Source: Caulobacteraceae bacterium UBA6225 (GTDB lineage Bacteria > Pseudomonadota > Alphaproteobacteria > Caulobacterales > Caulobacteraceae). Taken from it: a stretch of DNA of 17,517 bases. Made by a program: the position numbers and the translations under genes. How positions within the stretch are numbered: the stretch's first letter is position 1; every line of letters begins with the position of its first letter. Positions 1 through 7,604 of this stretch are shown piece by piece. The stretch lies in assembly GCA_002441055.1 (NCBI GenBank), contig DJWR01000148.1:1-17517 (forward strand), written 5' to 3'. Under the pieces are notes generated by a model. That model was not told the origin of the DNA and made no database searches. It worked only from the letters and a program-made list of their open reading frames with translations.

Positions 1-149
1 GTCCGAATTTCCGGCGCCACCTCATACTGGGGGGTCAGCCCACATTTTGAGGCGGTGTTGACCACCAGGACCACCTTGTCCCGGAAGTTCGCCAGGGGAA
101 GGTCGCCCCCCTCGATGGACTGAAACGAAAAATCGTAGGCGTTGGTCAT
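1..149 (-). CDS. Glutathione peroxidase, N-terminal part (cut by window start)
   Basis: Only the first 49 codons are present; the gene runs off the left edge. The translation contains NTASKCGLTPQY (residues 31-42), the active-site signature of the thioredoxin-fold glutathione peroxidase family, with Cys36 as the peroxidatic residue in place of selenocysteine. The family reduces hydrogen peroxide and organic hydroperoxides using glutathione or thioredoxin. No signal peptide is seen, so a cytoplasmic enzyme is expected. The ATG start is supported by AGGAG about 8 bases upstream. After the signature the sequence reads EVAPEIR where the family usually has something like KGLE, so either this is a divergent member or the reading is damaged just outside the window. 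It is codirectional with the PepSY gene but separated from it by a 170-base repeat-bearing gap, so it probably has its own promoter. Confidence 0.85.
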   Translation of the reverse strand, partial: MTNAYDFSFQSIEGGDLPLANFRDKVVLVVNTASKCGLTPQYEVAPEIR

Positions 150-182
150 GGGGTGCTCCTGCGGGGCTGTCGCTGCAAGCTA

Positions 183-292
183 GAGCGCGTCCCGATAAGT
201 GGGAACCAGTTATCGGAGCAAGACTCGCTCAAGTCTTTGAGTTTAGAGCCTGATTCAACGATCAGACGGTTCGGTCTGATCGCATCAGGCTC
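183..292. repeat. Two-hairpin intergenic repeat element
   Basis: Two adjacent dyads fill most of the gap between the PepSY gene and the peroxidase gene. Hairpin 1 pairs GAGCGCGTC (183-191) with GACTCGCTC (222-230, one mismatch) and, inside it, CCGATAA (192-198) with TTATCGG (210-216), with TGG/CCA nearest the loop. Hairpin 2 pairs GAGCCTGAT (246-254) with ATCAGGCTC (284-292) and CGATCAGAC (259-267) with GTCTGATCG (274-282), all perfect. The base composition is less GC-rich than the surroundings. From memory, this resembles short palindromic intergenic repeats scattered through alphaproteobacterial genomes. No second copy occurs in this window, so dispersal is inferred. It could act as a transcript-end or processing structure between the two minus-strand genes. 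Confidence 0.75.
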
Positions 293-319
293 CAAGGGCG
301 GCAGGGCGGGCCTGAAACC

Positions 320-1561
320 CTAGGCCTGCAGAAACACCGTCGGGATCAGCAGAAATCCGATGAGGACCAAGATGACGGCGGGCCAACGCCAGACTCCCAT
401 GCCCCGCCAGCTGACCGCCAGGCCCGCCCCCCAAGCAGCCGGCCGCCGCTCGGCCCGCATAAGACGCAGGGCGTAGATGGCCACGCCGGAAACCGAGAGT
501 CCCGTGAGCGCCAGGCCAAAGACGAACCAGATGACCTTCGTGGCGAGCCCGCCCCAGGTCCCAAAGTGCAGCGGGTCTGCGGCCTCCGAGATCCGCTGGT
601 GCAGGTTCAGGTCGCGGCCGTCATTGACCTGCAAAACCGCGCCCGTCGTCGCCTCGGCCCAGATGGCGTTGGCCCTGGGGCGCACCAGGATGGCGTCATC
701 CTGGCCATGCAGGATGAAGGCTCCCGACTTTTCGGTGGGAAAGAGGATGCGCTCCAGCCTCAGATCCGGGTTGGCGACTCGGGCGTTCTCCAGCACGGCG
801 GGTAAACGGTCAGCCAGGGCGACCATGGTCTCCGCGGTAGGCTCGACCTTGGCCGACGGCGCCGGCGGCGCGCGGAACGCCGTCTGTTCCGCCAGATACC
901 AGAACCCGGTCAGGATCATCAGGGCGACGAACCACAGACTCCAGAGGCCAGCCAGGCGGTGGAAGTCGCCCATGGCCGTGCGCAGGTCGCCCAGGCGCAC
1001 AGGCCGCAGGAAGCCTCGCCACCACTTCTTATAGACGACGAAGGCGGTGACCAGACTGACCGCCAATAGAAAGGACAGGGAGGAGACGATCGGCACGCCG
1101 ATGGCTACCGGCATCATCAGGTGCCGGTGCATGTTGCGCAGAATACGTTGCGCGCTGACCCAGTGGCCGATCCCCTGGAATTCGCCTGTCGTCGGGTGGG
1201 CGTAGACGAAGGACAGGCCACCGTCGGGCGCCTCCAGGATCGCGGCGGCGGCGAACCAGGGGTCGGTCGGACCCTCGAGGCTGATCACACGCCCCTCCCC
1301 GGCCTGGACCGCAGCCGTTCGCGCCACCGCCGGCCAGTTGACCTCGGCGCCGACCGTGGCGGGATCGACGCGCATGGCCGGCCTCAACAGCCAGTCGATC
1401 TCATGGCTAAGCGTCGCCAGGGTTCCAGTGAGCAGAATGAAGCTCAGCAGGATCGAGAATTTCAGGCCGGCCCACTGATGAACCTCCCACCAGAGGCGCG
1501 AGGCCTTCTTCCGAGGCCTGACGCGGGCGAGGCTCTGGCGGCCCTGGTCGACGGCTACCAT
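320..1561 (-). CDS. PepSY-associated TM protein, probable ferric-siderophore reductase
   Basis: This is a 413-residue inner-membrane protein of the PepSY-TM type. Hydrophobic segments lie near residues 34-56, 150-176, 205-225, 340-365 and 392-412, and two large loops (about 60-140 and 230-330) correspond to PepSY-like regions. Histidines sit at membrane edges (H28, H53, H145, H147, H201, H321, H332), as expected for a haem-binding or reductase-type protein. Family members next to siderophore receptors, such as FoxB of Pseudomonas, reduce or help release iron from ferric siderophores at the inner membrane. The ATG overlaps the 3' end of the receptor gene by 7 bases, which indicates translational coupling and a single operon, presumably iron-regulated through the operators upstream of the receptor. 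The reductase role is inferred from family and context; the PepSY-TM assignment is firm. Confidence 0.87.
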   Translation of the reverse strand: MVAVDQGRQSLARVRPRKKASRLWWEVHQWAGLKFSILLSFILLTGTLATLSHEIDWLLRPAMRVDPATVGAEVNWPAVARTAAVQAGEGRVISLEGPTDPWFAAAAILEAPDGGLSFVYAHPTTGEFQGIGHWVSAQRILRNMHRHLMMPVAIGVPIVSSLSFLLAVSLVTAFVVYKKWWRGFLRPVRLGDLRTAMGDFHRLAGLWSLWFVALMILTGFWYLAEQTAFRAPPAPSAKVEPTAETMVALADRLPAVLENARVANPDLRLERILFPTEKSGAFILHGQDDAILVRPRANAIWAEATTGAVLQVNDGRDLNLHQRISEAADPLHFGTWGGLATKVIWFVFGLALTGLSVSGVAIYALRLMRAERRPAAWGAGLAVSWRGMGVWRWPAVILVLIGFLLIPTVFLQA

Positions 1562-3651
1562 TGCCGGGAGAGTTCGAGGAACACAGAGCGAGGCGCGCCG
1601 GGGAAGTGGCCGGTGCGGTCGATGAAGCCCGAAGCGGCGTAGACCTCGTCGGTCAGGTTGTCGATCCGCACCAGGGCGCGCCAGGGGCCGCGGGTGTAGA
1701 TGATCGAGGCGTCAAAGACGAGGTAGGGCCGCACCTTCTGGTCGGACATGGAGCGGCGGACATCCACATAGTCGCCGCCCAGGGCCACGGCGAGGCCCAG
1801 GTCCGGAAACTGGTATCGGGTCCAGAAGCCGACCGTGTGCTCCGGGGCGTTGGCGAACCGGTCGCCGACGCTGTTGGTGATGGCGGTGCGCCCATTGTCG
1901 CCGGTGATCCGGGTGTCGTTATAGGCGTAGGAGGCCGTCAGAACCCAGTCGTCGGTGAGGTCGGCCGCAAGGTCGAACTCCGCTCCCTTGCTGGTGATCT
2001 CTCCGAAGGCGACCAGATCATTTGTGCCGTCGCTGCCAACATCACCACGGGGATCGGCCTGCAGAATGTTGGTTCGGGTGATGTGATAGACCGCCGCTGT
2101 GCCCTGCAGCCGCCCGCCCATGAGTTCGCTCTTCAGGCCGGCCTCGAACATTTCGCCTTCAGTGGGGGCGAAGGGTCCGCCGGCCAGAGGCGTCTGGCTG
2201 CTGGCCCCCTGGGGTTCGAAGCTCTGCGCCCACTGGCCATAGATCGAGACATCGGGCCGCACGCGGTAGACTAGGCCGGCGCGCCAGGTCAGGGCGTCAT
2301 CCTCGAAGGACGCCGCGCCCGATACGTCCTTGAAACTGTCATAGCGGGCGCCGACGGTCCCGATCAGGTTTCCGACCGTCGCCTCGTAGAGCAGGTAGCC
2401 ACCGGCCCGGTCCGATTCCGTCAGCGATAGGGAATAGGCGGGCAGGTTGTAGTTGCTGACGGGCGTGACGCCATAGACCGGCTTGAGCAGGCTGAGCGGG
2501 GTCGGCGCAGTGGGGCTCGCCACATAGCCGCCGTTAGCGCCACGGCTCTGGAACTCGAGTTCGTTGGTGAACCAGTCGGCTCCGGCCAGCAGTCGGCTTT
2601 CCACGCCAGCCAGATCAAAGGCCCAGATCAGATTGGCGCCCGCCGACCAGTTGGACTGATCCCGGACCTGATCGCGGTACTGGCGGCGGGAGATGTCGAA
2701 CGCTCCATCGCCGTCGGTGTCCCGCAGGCCGAAGGGCTCGTGATACTTCTGCGTCTCCAAGCCGTCGGTGTAGCGCAGCGCGGCGTTCAGGCTCAGGGCG
2801 TCGCTGAGGTCCGCCGACCAGCTAGCCTGATAGACATTGGCCTCCAGCCGCAGGAAGTCATCGGGCTCATTGTGGTTCCAGCGCCGGTCGGTCAGGAAGT
2901 TTCCGAGGTCGTCAGCCGGCACGCCACGCAGCCGATTGCCCGGCAGATTCTGATCATAGTGGGTGGCCTGGAGGTTCAATTCGCCGAGCGGCAGATCGAT
3001 CTTCAACCCGCCGTCCAGAATGAGGATTTCAGAGCGAGCGTTCACGCGCGGCGCGTTCTGCTCCTCATAGAAGACGCCGAGACGCCCGGAGACGCCCTGG
3101 ATAGGCAGGCCTCCAGTGACCTCAGCCGACGCGCCGTAGCGCGCCTCTGTGCCCACCACTCCGGCGACGCGGGCCGAAAACTCGTCGTCAGCCTTCTTGG
3201 TGACATAGTTGAACAGGCCGCCTGGCGCGCCTGGGCCATAGAGCATGCCGGCTGGACCTTTGAGAAACTCCACCCGCTCCACATTGAACAGCTGAGGCAC
3301 GGAGAAGCCGGCATAGGGGTCGCCCCGCAGACCGTCGAAGAAGATCTCCTCCTGCCGGAAGCCACGGGCGGTGACGCCGGCATAGGAGAAGAAGCTGACG
3401 CCCGAGATGCTGCGATAGAGGTCCTGAGCGTCCCGGGCGCCCTGGTCGGCGATGAGTTCAGCATTGATCACCTGGACCGCTTGGCTGGATTCCAGCGGCG
3501 GGGTCGGCAGGCGACCGGCCTGAACCTCCTGGGTGCGGTAGAGTTGCTGCGCCCGGCCCGTGACGACGACTTCGCTGACCACGGCGTCCTGCGCATGCGC
3601 CGCCGAAGCCAAGGCTGTCAAAGCCGCCGAAACCAAAAGAGCCCGCCGCAT
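1555..3651 (-). CDS. TonB-dependent siderophore receptor
   Basis: This 698-residue outer-membrane receptor imports ferric siderophores using TonB-ExbBD energy. Residues 1-20 form a Sec signal peptide (MRRALLVSAALTAL, then ASAAHA before the cut). A TonB-box-like SEVVVTG follows at 26-32, then the plug domain (about 50-155) with the characteristic VERVEFLKGPAGMLYG (124-139) and GGLFNYVTK run. The remainder is a beta-barrel ending in an aromatic residue (Trp). I place the start at the ATG ending at 3651, because GGGGG sits about 6 bases ahead of it. An in-frame ATG at 3657 touches that GGGGG directly, and a still earlier one at 3684 lies inside a putative operator. The gene leads an operon with the overlapping PepSY gene. 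The ligand cannot be told from sequence; the pattern is of the FhuA/FpvA siderophore type. Confidence 0.93.
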   Translation of the reverse strand: MRRALLVSAALTALASAAHAQDAVVSEVVVTGRAQQLYRTQEVQAGRLPTPPLESSQAVQVINAELIADQGARDAQDLYRSISGVSFFSYAGVTARGFRQEEIFFDGLRGDPYAGFSVPQLFNVERVEFLKGPAGMLYGPGAPGGLFNYVTKKADDEFSARVAGVVGTEARYGASAEVTGGLPIQGVSGRLGVFYEEQNAPRVNARSEILILDGGLKIDLPLGELNLQATHYDQNLPGNRLRGVPADDLGNFLTDRRWNHNEPDDFLRLEANVYQASWSADLSDALSLNAALRYTDGLETQKYHEPFGLRDTDGDGAFDISRRQYRDQVRDQSNWSAGANLIWAFDLAGVESRLLAGADWFTNELEFQSRGANGGYVASPTAPTPLSLLKPVYGVTPVSNYNLPAYSLSLTESDRAGGYLLYEATVGNLIGTVGARYDSFKDVSGAASFEDDALTWRAGLVYRVRPDVSIYGQWAQSFEPQGASSQTPLAGGPFAPTEGEMFEAGLKSELMGGRLQGTAAVYHITRTNILQADPRGDVGSDGTNDLVAFGEITSKGAEFDLAADLTDDWVLTASYAYNDTRITGDNGRTAITNSVGDRFANAPEHTVGFWTRYQFPDLGLAVALGGDYVDVRRSMSDQKVRPYLVFDASIIYTRGPWRALVRIDNLTDEVYAASGFIDRTGHFPGAPRSVFLELSRQW

Positions 3652-3672
3652 GGTCATCCCCCAAAAGCTAAA

Positions 3673-3689
3673 TTGCGATCGCATCGCAG
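3673..3689. promoter_or_regulatory. Operator-like dyad 2 (proximal, Fur-box-like)
   Basis: TTGCGA (3673-3678) and TCGCA (3684-3688) are separated by 5 bases, the same architecture as the dyad at 3733-3749. The site is about 20 bases upstream of the chosen start of the receptor gene. A further TCGCA follows at 3690-3694. The pattern TGCGA-N5-TCGCA resembles, from memory, alphaproteobacterial Fur boxes of the TGCAAAT/ATTTGCA type. Binding by Fur is an inference. Confidence 0.5.
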
Positions 3690-3732
3690 TCGCACTGCTG
3701 CCGCAAACCGCCGGGGGATGGCAAGCACAATC

Positions 3733-3749
3733 TTGCGATTAAGTCGCAA
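3733..3749. promoter_or_regulatory. Operator-like dyad 1 (distal, Fur-box-like)
   Basis: The perfect 17-base dyad TTGCGATTAAGTCGCAA has 6-base arms and a 5-base centre. It lies about 80 bases upstream of the siderophore receptor start and 26 bases past the end of the oxidoreductase gene, so it belongs to the receptor promoter region. It matches the general shape of alphaproteobacterial Fur boxes and shares half-sites with the dyad centred 60 bases closer to the gene. Iron-dependent repression is expected but not shown. Confidence 0.6.
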
Positions 3750-3774
3750 TACTGCCTGAAAAGGCGGAAGGCGC

Positions 3775-4698
3775 TTAGTTCGTGGGGGTCAGTCCCTGCT
3801 CGGCGGCGAGCGCCAGATCCAGGGCCCGAATGGCCTCGGTCGCGGTCACGATCGGCCGAGGCGCTTCACCCCGCACAGCGGCCAGGAAGGCCTCAATGCT
3901 GGCGCCCAAGGTGTCCTTGGCCGCCGGGGTATCGGCGAAATCGGCGTTCAGGGGGAAGCCGGTGGTGTTGCGGAACTCGCGCGTCAGGAAGTCGATTTCC
4001 AGCTCGCCCGAGGGATAGACAAGCTTCATGGTCCGGCGCCGCGCCTCGGCCACCCGAGACACGTCGAAAAGGGCGGTGAAGCCGTCATCGAACGTCACTT
4101 CGCTGCGAGCCACATCCCAGGACTCCGACCGTAGGACAGCCCCCTCCCCCTCGGCGGTGACCGGCTCGGCGTCAGACAGGGCCAGGGCAAGATCCAGGTC
4201 GTGGATCATCAGATCCAGCACCACCGAGACATCCAGGCTGCGATCAGACGGTGTCCCGTGGCGCACAGCCTCAAGCCGCAGGGGCTGGGCGGGGATGTCG
4301 AACAGCCCCATCACCTGGAACAGCACCCGCTCCTGATGACCGCAAGCCACCACCAGATTGCGGCGGGCGGCTTCCTGGGCCACGGCCTCGGCCTTGGCCA
4401 CATCCACGCCGATCGGCTTTTCGATATAGACTGGCTTGCCGGCCTTCAACGCGGCCAGGGCCTGCTCGGCGTGCCAGGCGGCTGGCGAGGCCACGGTCAC
4501 CACGTCGACCGCCGCAAGAAACTCATCCAACGTGGCGAACGCCCGACCACCCAGGGGCATAGCCAGCGCCGCGGCCCGCTCGGGGTGAGGATCATAGACG
4601 GCGGCCAGGTCCACGCCGGGCAGACGCGCATATTGCCGGGCATGATATGTGCCGAAGACGCCGGCGCCGATGACGCCGCCTCGCAGGGACTCGCTCAT
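3775..4698 (-). CDS. Gfo/Idh/MocA family NAD(P)-dependent oxidoreductase
   Basis: This 307-residue protein belongs to the glucose-fructose oxidoreductase / inositol dehydrogenase / MocA family. An N-terminal Rossmann fold carries GAGVFG (residues 11-16) for NAD(P) binding. EKP (93-95) supplies the conserved lysine, and DLMIHDLDL (162-170) carries the likely catalytic His166. The C-terminal half is the family's alpha/beta domain. Members oxidise or reduce sugars, cyclitols or related compounds, sometimes nucleotide sugars; the substrate cannot be read here. The protein is somewhat short for the family (usually about 330-370). The ATG has a strong ribosome binding site, GGAGGTGAT, ending right before it. 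The iron-uptake operon downstream has its own regulatory region, so a functional link is doubtful. A cytoplasmic location is expected. Confidence 0.88.
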   Translation of the reverse strand: MSESLRGGVIGAGVFGTYHARQYARLPGVDLAAVYDPHPERAAALAMPLGGRAFATLDEFLAAVDVVTVASPAAWHAEQALAALKAGKPVYIEKPIGVDVAKAEAVAQEAARRNLVVACGHQERVLFQVMGLFDIPAQPLRLEAVRHGTPSDRSLDVSVVLDLMIHDLDLALALSDAEPVTAEGEGAVLRSESWDVARSEVTFDDGFTALFDVSRVAEARRRTMKLVYPSGELEIDFLTREFRNTTGFPLNADFADTPAAKDTLGASIEAFLAAVRGEAPRPIVTATEAIRALDLALAAEQGLTPTN

Positions 4699-4778
4699 AT
4701 CACCTCCATGGCCGGGTGGCCGCCTAGCATGATCCGCCAGGCCTGCGCCACTCTCCCGGCCTGGAGGCCGAGGGCGAT

Positions 4779-5120
4779 TTAGCGGGCGGTGAGCTCAGTC
4801 AGGACCGGCATCGGCTCGGCGTCCTGATACTTGAAGCTGACCCGCGAGCCCGGCTCGAGCGGCGCCTCGGCCAGGACGGTGGCATAGGCCCGGAACTCCT
4901 GGCGACCGGCCGGCTGGCCGCCTTCGACGCCTTCATGATCAATGGCCACGGTGCGTCCATCGAGGGCGGCGATCACGCCGACGCCGGTCAGTTCAGGCCC
5001 GGTGGGGACGGCTTCCACAGCGCTGGCGTCCGCAGTCGACCCCGAGGTCTCGGACGATTGTCCGCAGGCGGCGAGCGCCAGGGTGGAGGCCAGGGCGGCG
5101 GCGAACAGGACAACTCTCAT
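4779..5120 (-). CDS. Small lipoprotein with CusF-like domain lacking metal ligands
   Basis: The start is set at the ATG at 5120, giving 113 residues, because GGAGA lies 7 bases upstream and the product then begins with a lipoprotein signal peptide. The lipobox LALAACG places the lipid-bearing cysteine at residue 19. A low-complexity Ser/Ala linker (20-40) leads to a small beta-rich domain (about 44-113): GVGVIAALDGRTVAIDHE, then SRVSFKYQDAEPMPVLTEL. This spacing resembles the CusF-type OB-like copper-binding domain (GVI..ID....V.I.HE....G..V.F). The usual Trp and Met-x-Met ligands in the middle are absent and replaced by GGQPAGRQEF. A copper role is therefore not supported, and it may be a structural relative or unrelated. 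It lies about 80 bases upstream of the oxidoreductase gene and is divergent from the DUF429-like gene. Confidence 0.75.
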   Translation of the reverse strand: MRVVLFAAALASTLALAACGQSSETSGSTADASAVEAVPTGPELTGVGVIAALDGRTVAIDHEGVEGGQPAGRQEFRAYATVLAEAPLEPGSRVSFKYQDAEPMPVLTELTAR

Positions 5121-5257
5121 CGGGAATCTCCGGGGGCGAACGAAGTCCCAGCATAGCCATCTTGTGTGTCTTGTGAACGACATCCCATTGGCCAGACCCG
5201 GCGGAAGGGCTACAAACGGGGCTCCTCCCCCTTCCCCCTTCCGCCCGGAGCCATGCC

Positions 5258-6154
5258 GTGTCGCGCCTCTTCAGCGCCTACCTGATTGTCGACTGGAGCG
5301 CGGCGGCCAAGCCGGGCACTGGGGCGGACTCTGTCTGGATCGGCGTGCTCAAGCGCGACGTGCGCTTCCGCATGTCGTTTGAGTCCCACAATCCGGCCAC
5401 CCGGGGCGAAGCCGAAAAGCTGCTGGGGGTTATCCTGGACGACCTGAAGAAGCGGGGCGAGCGCGCCCTGCTGGGCTTCGACTTTCCCCTGGGTTTTCCC
5501 CGGGGCTTCGCGGCGGGCCTGAATCTCGCCGGCGATCCCCCCTGGCGGGCGGTCTGGGATCAGATCGACAAGATGGTCAAGGACAAGGCCGACAACACCA
5601 ACAACCGCTTCGGCGTCGGCTCGGAGCTGAACCGGCGGCTGACCGGCGGGCCCTTCCCGTTCTGGGGCTGCCCGCCCAAGGACGCCCTGACCACCCTGCA
5701 ACCCAAGCGCACCCGGGCGCATGGGCCCGACGACCTGCCCGAATTCCGCCGAGCCGATGAAGCGGCCAAGGGCGCAGCCTCGATCTGGAAGCTCTATTAC
5801 AACGGCTCCGTCGGGGGTCAGGCCCTGCTCGGCATCCCGGCGGTGAAGCGCCTGAAGACCGCTCGCGGTGATGCGCTGCGCGTCTGGCCGCTGGAGACCG
5901 GTTTTGGCGCCCCGAAACCCGCCGATCTCGACGGCGTCGAAGTGGTGGTGGCCGAGGTCTATCCGTCGCTTCTGAAGATCAAGGCGCAGCCAGGCGAAGT
6001 GAAGGACCTGGTGCAGGTCCGCGAGACCGCCGAGCACTTCGCCAAGCTGGACGAGGCCGGCAAGCTCGCCGAACTGTTCGCCGCCCCCAAGGGCCTGGAT
6101 GAGGCCGCCCTGGCCGAGGCCGAGCGGGAAGAGGGCTGGATCCTCGGCGCCTGA
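5258..6154 (+). CDS. DUF429-like protein of unknown function
   Basis: This 298-residue protein starts at GTG 5258, with CGGAG 7 bases upstream; no in-frame ATG lies near. It begins with a beta-strand ending in VDWSA (11-15), followed by an IGVLKRD strand, GFDFPLGFP (73-81) and VAEVYPS (231-237). The order of acidic residues D12, D75 and E233, plus the FDFPLGFP and EVYP motifs, resembles DUF429-type RNase-H-fold proteins, whose function is poorly known. Other likely conserved blocks are GPFPFWGCP (131-139), SIWKLYYNGSVGGQALLG (175-192) and the C-terminal DEAALAEAEREEGWILG (281-297). No signal peptide or membrane segment is seen, so it is probably cytoplasmic. It is monocistronic, divergent from the lipoprotein and convergent with the MATE gene. 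The link to DUF429 rests on motif resemblance only. Confidence 0.8.
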   Translation: MSRLFSAYLIVDWSAAAKPGTGADSVWIGVLKRDVRFRMSFESHNPATRGEAEKLLGVILDDLKKRGERALLGFDFPLGFPRGFAAGLNLAGDPPWRAVWDQIDKMVKDKADNTNNRFGVGSELNRRLTGGPFPFWGCPPKDALTTLQPKRTRAHGPDDLPEFRRADEAAKGAASIWKLYYNGSVGGQALLGIPAVKRLKTARGDALRVWPLETGFGAPKPADLDGVEVVVAEVYPSLLKIKAQPGEVKDLVQVRETAEHFAKLDEAGKLAELFAAPKGLDEAALAEAEREEGWILGA

Positions 6155-6175
6155 GCTGCAAGCTCGTCAGTCCGC

Positions 6176-7552
6176 TTAGAGCGGCTGCAGCGACAGCCGC
6201 CAGAATCGCCAGCCAAGCAGGCCTGCTGAGATCAGGCTGGCGATGATCACGGCCCAGACAAGGCCGCTCACGCCCATGCCCATGGGAATGGCCAGCCACC
6301 AGGCCAGGGGCATCATGATCAGGATATAGCTGGTCAGGTGGGTGAAGGTCGGCAGCCAGACATCGCCCCGGGCCCGCAGGGCCTGTGCGATGACCACCTG
6401 CAGGCCATCGGCGAGCAGGAACAGGCAGGAGAGCGCCAGGGCGCCGGCGGCCACAGCGATCACCTGCGGCTCTGTGGTGTAGGCCGCCGCGATCCAGGGG
6501 GCGGCGGGCCAGACAATCAGCGAGACCAGCAATCCGAACAGGGCGGTGACGCCAAAGCCAATCAGGCCCGCGCGGACGACCCCCTCGCGCTCGCGGGCGC
6601 CATAGGCGCTGCTGACCAGGACTGCGGTGGCGGCGGCCAGGCCCAGAGGAACCATGAAGATGAGGGAGACCACGTTCAACACGACGGTCCAGGCGGCCAG
6701 GGCCAGCACGCCAATCCAGCCGGCCACCACGTTCAACGAGGCGAAGGCCGCCACTTCGAAGAAGTTAGAGGCGCCAGCCCCATAGCCAATCTTGCGTTGT
6801 TCAGCCTCACCCAGGGGGTCGCGAGCCGGCTTGTCAAATACGCCCAGGACGCGGGCGTCACGCATCATCGCGATATAGGTCAGAAGGCCGATCATCAGGA
6901 AGGCCCGCGCCCCGAATGTCGCCCAGGCCGCGCCCGTGGCGCCCAGGGCCGGCAGGCCGAAGGCGCCCGGGACCAGCAGCAACAGGAAGAGAAGATTGAC
7001 CGCGTTGGCCGCCCACATCAGCAGCATGGCCGGAACGGGCCGCGACAGTCCCTCCAGCCAGAAACTGGCGGCGCAGGAAATCACATAGGCCGGCAGGGAC
7101 AGGGCGAAGACGATCACCGGCCAGGCTGCCCCTGAGGCGAGGGCCGGTTCGAGGCCCAGGTGCGCCAGCCCGAGGGGCCCCAGACCCGCCAGGACCAGCG
7201 TACTGGCCAGGCCAATCCAAAGCCCATAGACGAGGCCGCGGCGCAGAACCGCGCCGCTCTCTCTGGATCGTCCCTCGCCCACCGCGCGGGCGGTCATCAC
7301 CTGCACGCCGGTCAGCAAGCCGATGGCCATGGTCAGGATGACCGAGGTCGGCGCCCAGGCCATGGCGTGGAACCCCAGGTGTTCGGCCGAATAGCGACCC
7401 ACCACGATGGCGTCCATCAGCCCCATGGTCATGATGCCCAGGCGCGCGAGCACCACTGGCCCCGACAGCTTCAACAGCTGCCCCAGGTCCCGACGGACAA
7501 GCAGTCGCCGCCCGGACGCCGTAGCATCCTCCGAGCGTGTAGGGCCGATCAT
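6176..7552 (-). CDS. MATE family multidrug/drug:cation antiporter
   Basis: This polytopic inner-membrane protein has about 12 hydrophobic segments in two homologous halves. Typical N-terminal MATE features include LLKLSGPVVLARLGIMTMGLMDAIVVGR, where the Asp in the first helices is the likely cation-coupling region. The family exports cationic drugs, dyes or metabolites in exchange for Na+ or H+. The length (458 residues from the ATG at 7552) is normal. A TTG 5 codons earlier (7567) is open but has no ribosome binding site; the ATG is preceded by a weak GGTGAT. It lies downstream of aroG on the same strand after an 85-base gap holding a terminator-like hairpin, so independent expression is likely. 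The substrate cannot be predicted. Its stop is 21 bases from the convergent DUF429-like gene. Confidence 0.92.
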   Translation of the reverse strand: MIGPTRSEDATASGRRLLVRRDLGQLLKLSGPVVLARLGIMTMGLMDAIVVGRYSAEHLGFHAMAWAPTSVILTMAIGLLTGVQVMTARAVGEGRSRESGAVLRRGLVYGLWIGLASTLVLAGLGPLGLAHLGLEPALASGAAWPVIVFALSLPAYVISCAASFWLEGLSRPVPAMLLMWAANAVNLLFLLLLVPGAFGLPALGATGAAWATFGARAFLMIGLLTYIAMMRDARVLGVFDKPARDPLGEAEQRKIGYGAGASNFFEVAAFASLNVVAGWIGVLALAAWTVVLNVVSLIFMVPLGLAAATAVLVSSAYGAREREGVVRAGLIGFGVTALFGLLVSLIVWPAAPWIAAAYTTEPQVIAVAAGALALSCLFLLADGLQVVIAQALRARGDVWLPTFTHLTSYILIMMPLAWWLAIPMGMGVSGLVWAVIIASLISAGLLGWRFWRLSLQPL

Positions 7553-7604
7553 CAGATCACCAGCCAAACAGCGGCGCAGATCAAGGTCTTCGCCGGAAAA
7601 TGGA

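Noticed and set aside
2740..3759. 339-codon plus-strand open frame opposite the siderophore receptor
   Set aside because: It shadows a well-supported receptor in a high-GC region where antisense frames stay open by codon bias; it shows no family features.
6153..6165. GAGCT-GCA-AGCTC hairpin between the convergent DUF429-like and MATE genes as a terminator
   Set aside because: The stem is only 5 bases, overlaps the stop codon and has no T-run.
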